A stretch of DNA of 64,000 nucleotides, from positions 817,501 through 881,500 of the forward strand of contig JAODUO010000126.1 of NCBI GenBank assembly GCA_025642075.2, read 5' to 3'. The notes below the pieces were generated by a model. That model had not been told where the DNA came from, made no database searches, and saw only the letters and a list, made by a program, of their open reading frames with translations. The stretch is from Ridgeia piscesae (lineage: Eukaryota > Annelida > Polychaeta > Sabellida > Siboglinidae). The translations under genes and the position numbers were made by a program. Of this stretch, positions 61,944 through 64,000 are shown one piece after another. How positions within the stretch are numbered: position 1 is the stretch's first letter; each line of letters starts with the position of its first letter.

Positions 61944-64000
61944 GAACCCCTTCACTTGTATCAAGTTTGACTGCAGTACATCTTCCTCCTTTAAACCCTT
62001 CACTTGTATCAAGTTTGATTGCACGTACATCTTCCTCATTTAAACCCTTCACTTGTATCAAGTTTGATTGCTGTACATCTTCCTCCTTTAAACCCTTCAC
62101 TTGTATAAGTTTGATTGCAGGGGTACATCTTCCTCCTTTAAACCCTTCACTTGTATCAAGTTTGATTGCACGTACATCTTCCTCCTTTAAACCCTTCACT
62201 TGTATCAAGTTTGATTGCACGTACATCTTCCTCCTTTAAACCCTTCACTTGTATCAAGTTTGATTGCACGTACATCTTCCTCCTTTAAACCCTTCACTTG
62301 TATAAAAGTTTGATTGCACGTACATTTTCCTCCTTTAAACCCTTCACTTGTATAAAAGTTTGATTGCACGTACATCTTCCTCCTTTAAACCCTTCACTTG
62401 TATCAAGTTTGATTGCACGTACATCTTCCTCCTTTAAACCCTTCACTTGTATCAAGTTTGATTGCACGTACATCTTCCTCCTTTAAACCCTTCACTTGTA
62501 TCAAGTTTGATTGCACGTACATCTTCCTCCTTTAAACCCTTCACTTGTATCAAGTTTGATTGCACGTACATCTTCCTCCTTTAAACCCTTCACTTGTATC
62601 AAGTTTGATTGCACGTACATCTTCCTCCTTTAAACCCTTCACTTGTATCAAGTTTGATTGCACGTACATCTTCCTCCTTTAAACCCTTCACTTGTAGCAA
62701 GTTTGATTGCACGTACATCTTCCTCCTTTAAACCCTTCACTTGTATCAAGTTTGATTGCACGTACATCTTCCTCCTTTAAACCCTTCACTTGTATCAAGT
62801 TTGATTGCACGTACATCTTCCTCCTTTAAACCCTTCACTTGTATCAAGTTTGACTGCACGTACATCTTCCTCCTTTAAGCCCTTCACTTGTATCAAGTTT
62901 GACTGCACGTACATCTTCCTCCTTTAAACCCTTCACTTGTATCAAGTTTGACTGCACGTACATCTTCCTCCTTTAAACCCTTCACTTGTATCAAGTTTGA
63001 TTGCACGTACATCTTCCTCCTTTAAACCCTTCACTTGTATCAAGTTTGATTGCACGTACATCTTCCTCATTTAAACCCTTCACTTGTATCAAGTTTGATT
63101 GCACTTACATCTTCCTCCTTTAAACCCTTCACTTGTATCAAGTTTGACTTGCACGTACATCTTCCTCCTTTAAACCCTTCACTTGTATCAAGTTTGATTG
63201 CACGTACATCTTCCTCCTTTAAACCCTTCACTTGTATCAAGTTTGATTGCACTACATCTTCCTCCTTTAAACCCTTCACTTGTAGCAAGTTTGATTGCAC
63301 TTACATCTTCCTCCTTTAAACCCTTCACTTGTATCAAGTTTGATTGCACGTACATCTTCCTCCTTTAAACCCTTCACTTGTAGCAAGTTTGATTGCACGT
63401 AATCTTCCTCTTTAAACCCTTCACTTGTATCAAGTTTGATTGCAATACATCTTCCTCCTTTAAACCCTTCACTTGTATCAAGTTTGATTGCACGTACATC
63501 TTCCTCCTTTAAACCCTTCACTTGTATCAAGTTTGATTGCACGTACATCTTCCTCCTTTAAACCCTTCACTTGTATCAAGTTTGACTGCACGTACATCTT
63601 CCTCCTTTAAACCCTTCACTTGTATCAAGTTTGATTGCACGTACATCTTCCTCCTTTAAACCCTTCACTTGTATCAAGTTTGATTGCACGTACATCTTCC
63701 TCCTTTAAACCCTTCACTTGTATCAAGTTTGATTGCACGTACATCTTCCTCCTTTAAACCCTTCACTTGTATCAAGTTTGATTGCACGTACATCTTCCTC
63801 CTTTAAACCCTTCACTTGTATCAAGTTTGATTGCACGTACATCTTCCTCCTTTAAACCCTTCACTTGTATCAAGTTTGATTGCACGTACATCTTCCTCCT
63901 TTAAACCCTTCACTTGTATCAAGTTTGATTGCACGTACATCTTCCTCATTTAAACCCTTCACTTGTATCAAGTTTGATTGCACGTAATCTTCCTCATTTA
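61944..64000. repeat. 49-bp minisatellite, about 42 copies, running off the window
   Basis: Units of 49 bp (TTGCACGTACATCTTCCTCC, TTTAAACCCTTCACTTGTAT, CAAGTTTGA) are highly uniform, with occasional indels (TATAAAAGTT, GTAATCTTCC, GCACTACATC). It lies in an intron of the SLC3A-like gene and continues past 64000. Confidence 0.97.

Noticed and set aside
61930..63548. Repetitive 'SNLIQVKGLKEEDV' ORFs
   Set aside because: Translations of the 49-bp minisatellite; no domain and no splice support.

Overview
This is a eukaryotic nuclear window. Coding sequence is split into short exons with GT-AG introns, intergenic DNA is AT-rich, and there are very long microsatellites, minisatellites and decayed transposons. 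The genes and repeats (CR1-like and RTE-like LINEs, long-TIR DNA elements) suggest an invertebrate animal, probably marine. I cannot name the phylum from the sequence alone. Single ORFs are poor guides here, so all gene models below are spliced by hand from protein similarity and splice sites.

Layout. 1-1091 is a 40-bp minisatellite. 1225-3471 (minus) holds the first four coding exons of a DHRS7-type short-chain dehydrogenase; its 3' part lies beyond the left edge. 2.8-7.5 kb carries three decayed non-LTR retrotransposon pieces. 11.2-15.3 kb and 19.3-24.4 kb are two DNA elements with long terminal inverted repeats (copies A and B). They encode diverged, broken copies of one large protein with two N-terminal Cys/His zinc-finger-like modules, a middle region, a PIN/FEN-like nuclease motif set and a C-terminal CXC cysteine cluster. 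Between them lie a MITE-like element, a diverged tandem duplication and a 427-bp GA microsatellite. 25.4-26.1 kb is a long TG/CA tract.

27550-38380 (plus) is a complete PPP4R3 (SMEK/falafel, protein phosphatase 4 regulatory subunit 3) gene of 16 coding exons, 815 codons, with a long 3'UTR to about 41.2 kb. Converging on it from the right is CFAP36 (minus, 55974-43366, 8 coding exons, 402 aa). Its last intron is filled by a 6.9-kb, 70-bp-unit minisatellite broken by a 484-nt G run and a 374-nt A run that look like an assembly artefact. Head-to-head with CFAP36 is an SLC3A-family amino-acid-transporter heavy chain (plus, from 56866, five coding exons to 60760, continuing beyond the right edge). 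A 49-bp minisatellite fills 61.9-64.0 kb inside its intron.

The host genes are ordinary housekeeping or ciliary genes and do not form a pathway. The tail-to-tail PPP4R3/CFAP36 pair matches the order in vertebrates and looks like ancient microsynteny. The most unusual content is the A/B element family, including evenly spaced hairpins in the ends of copy A.
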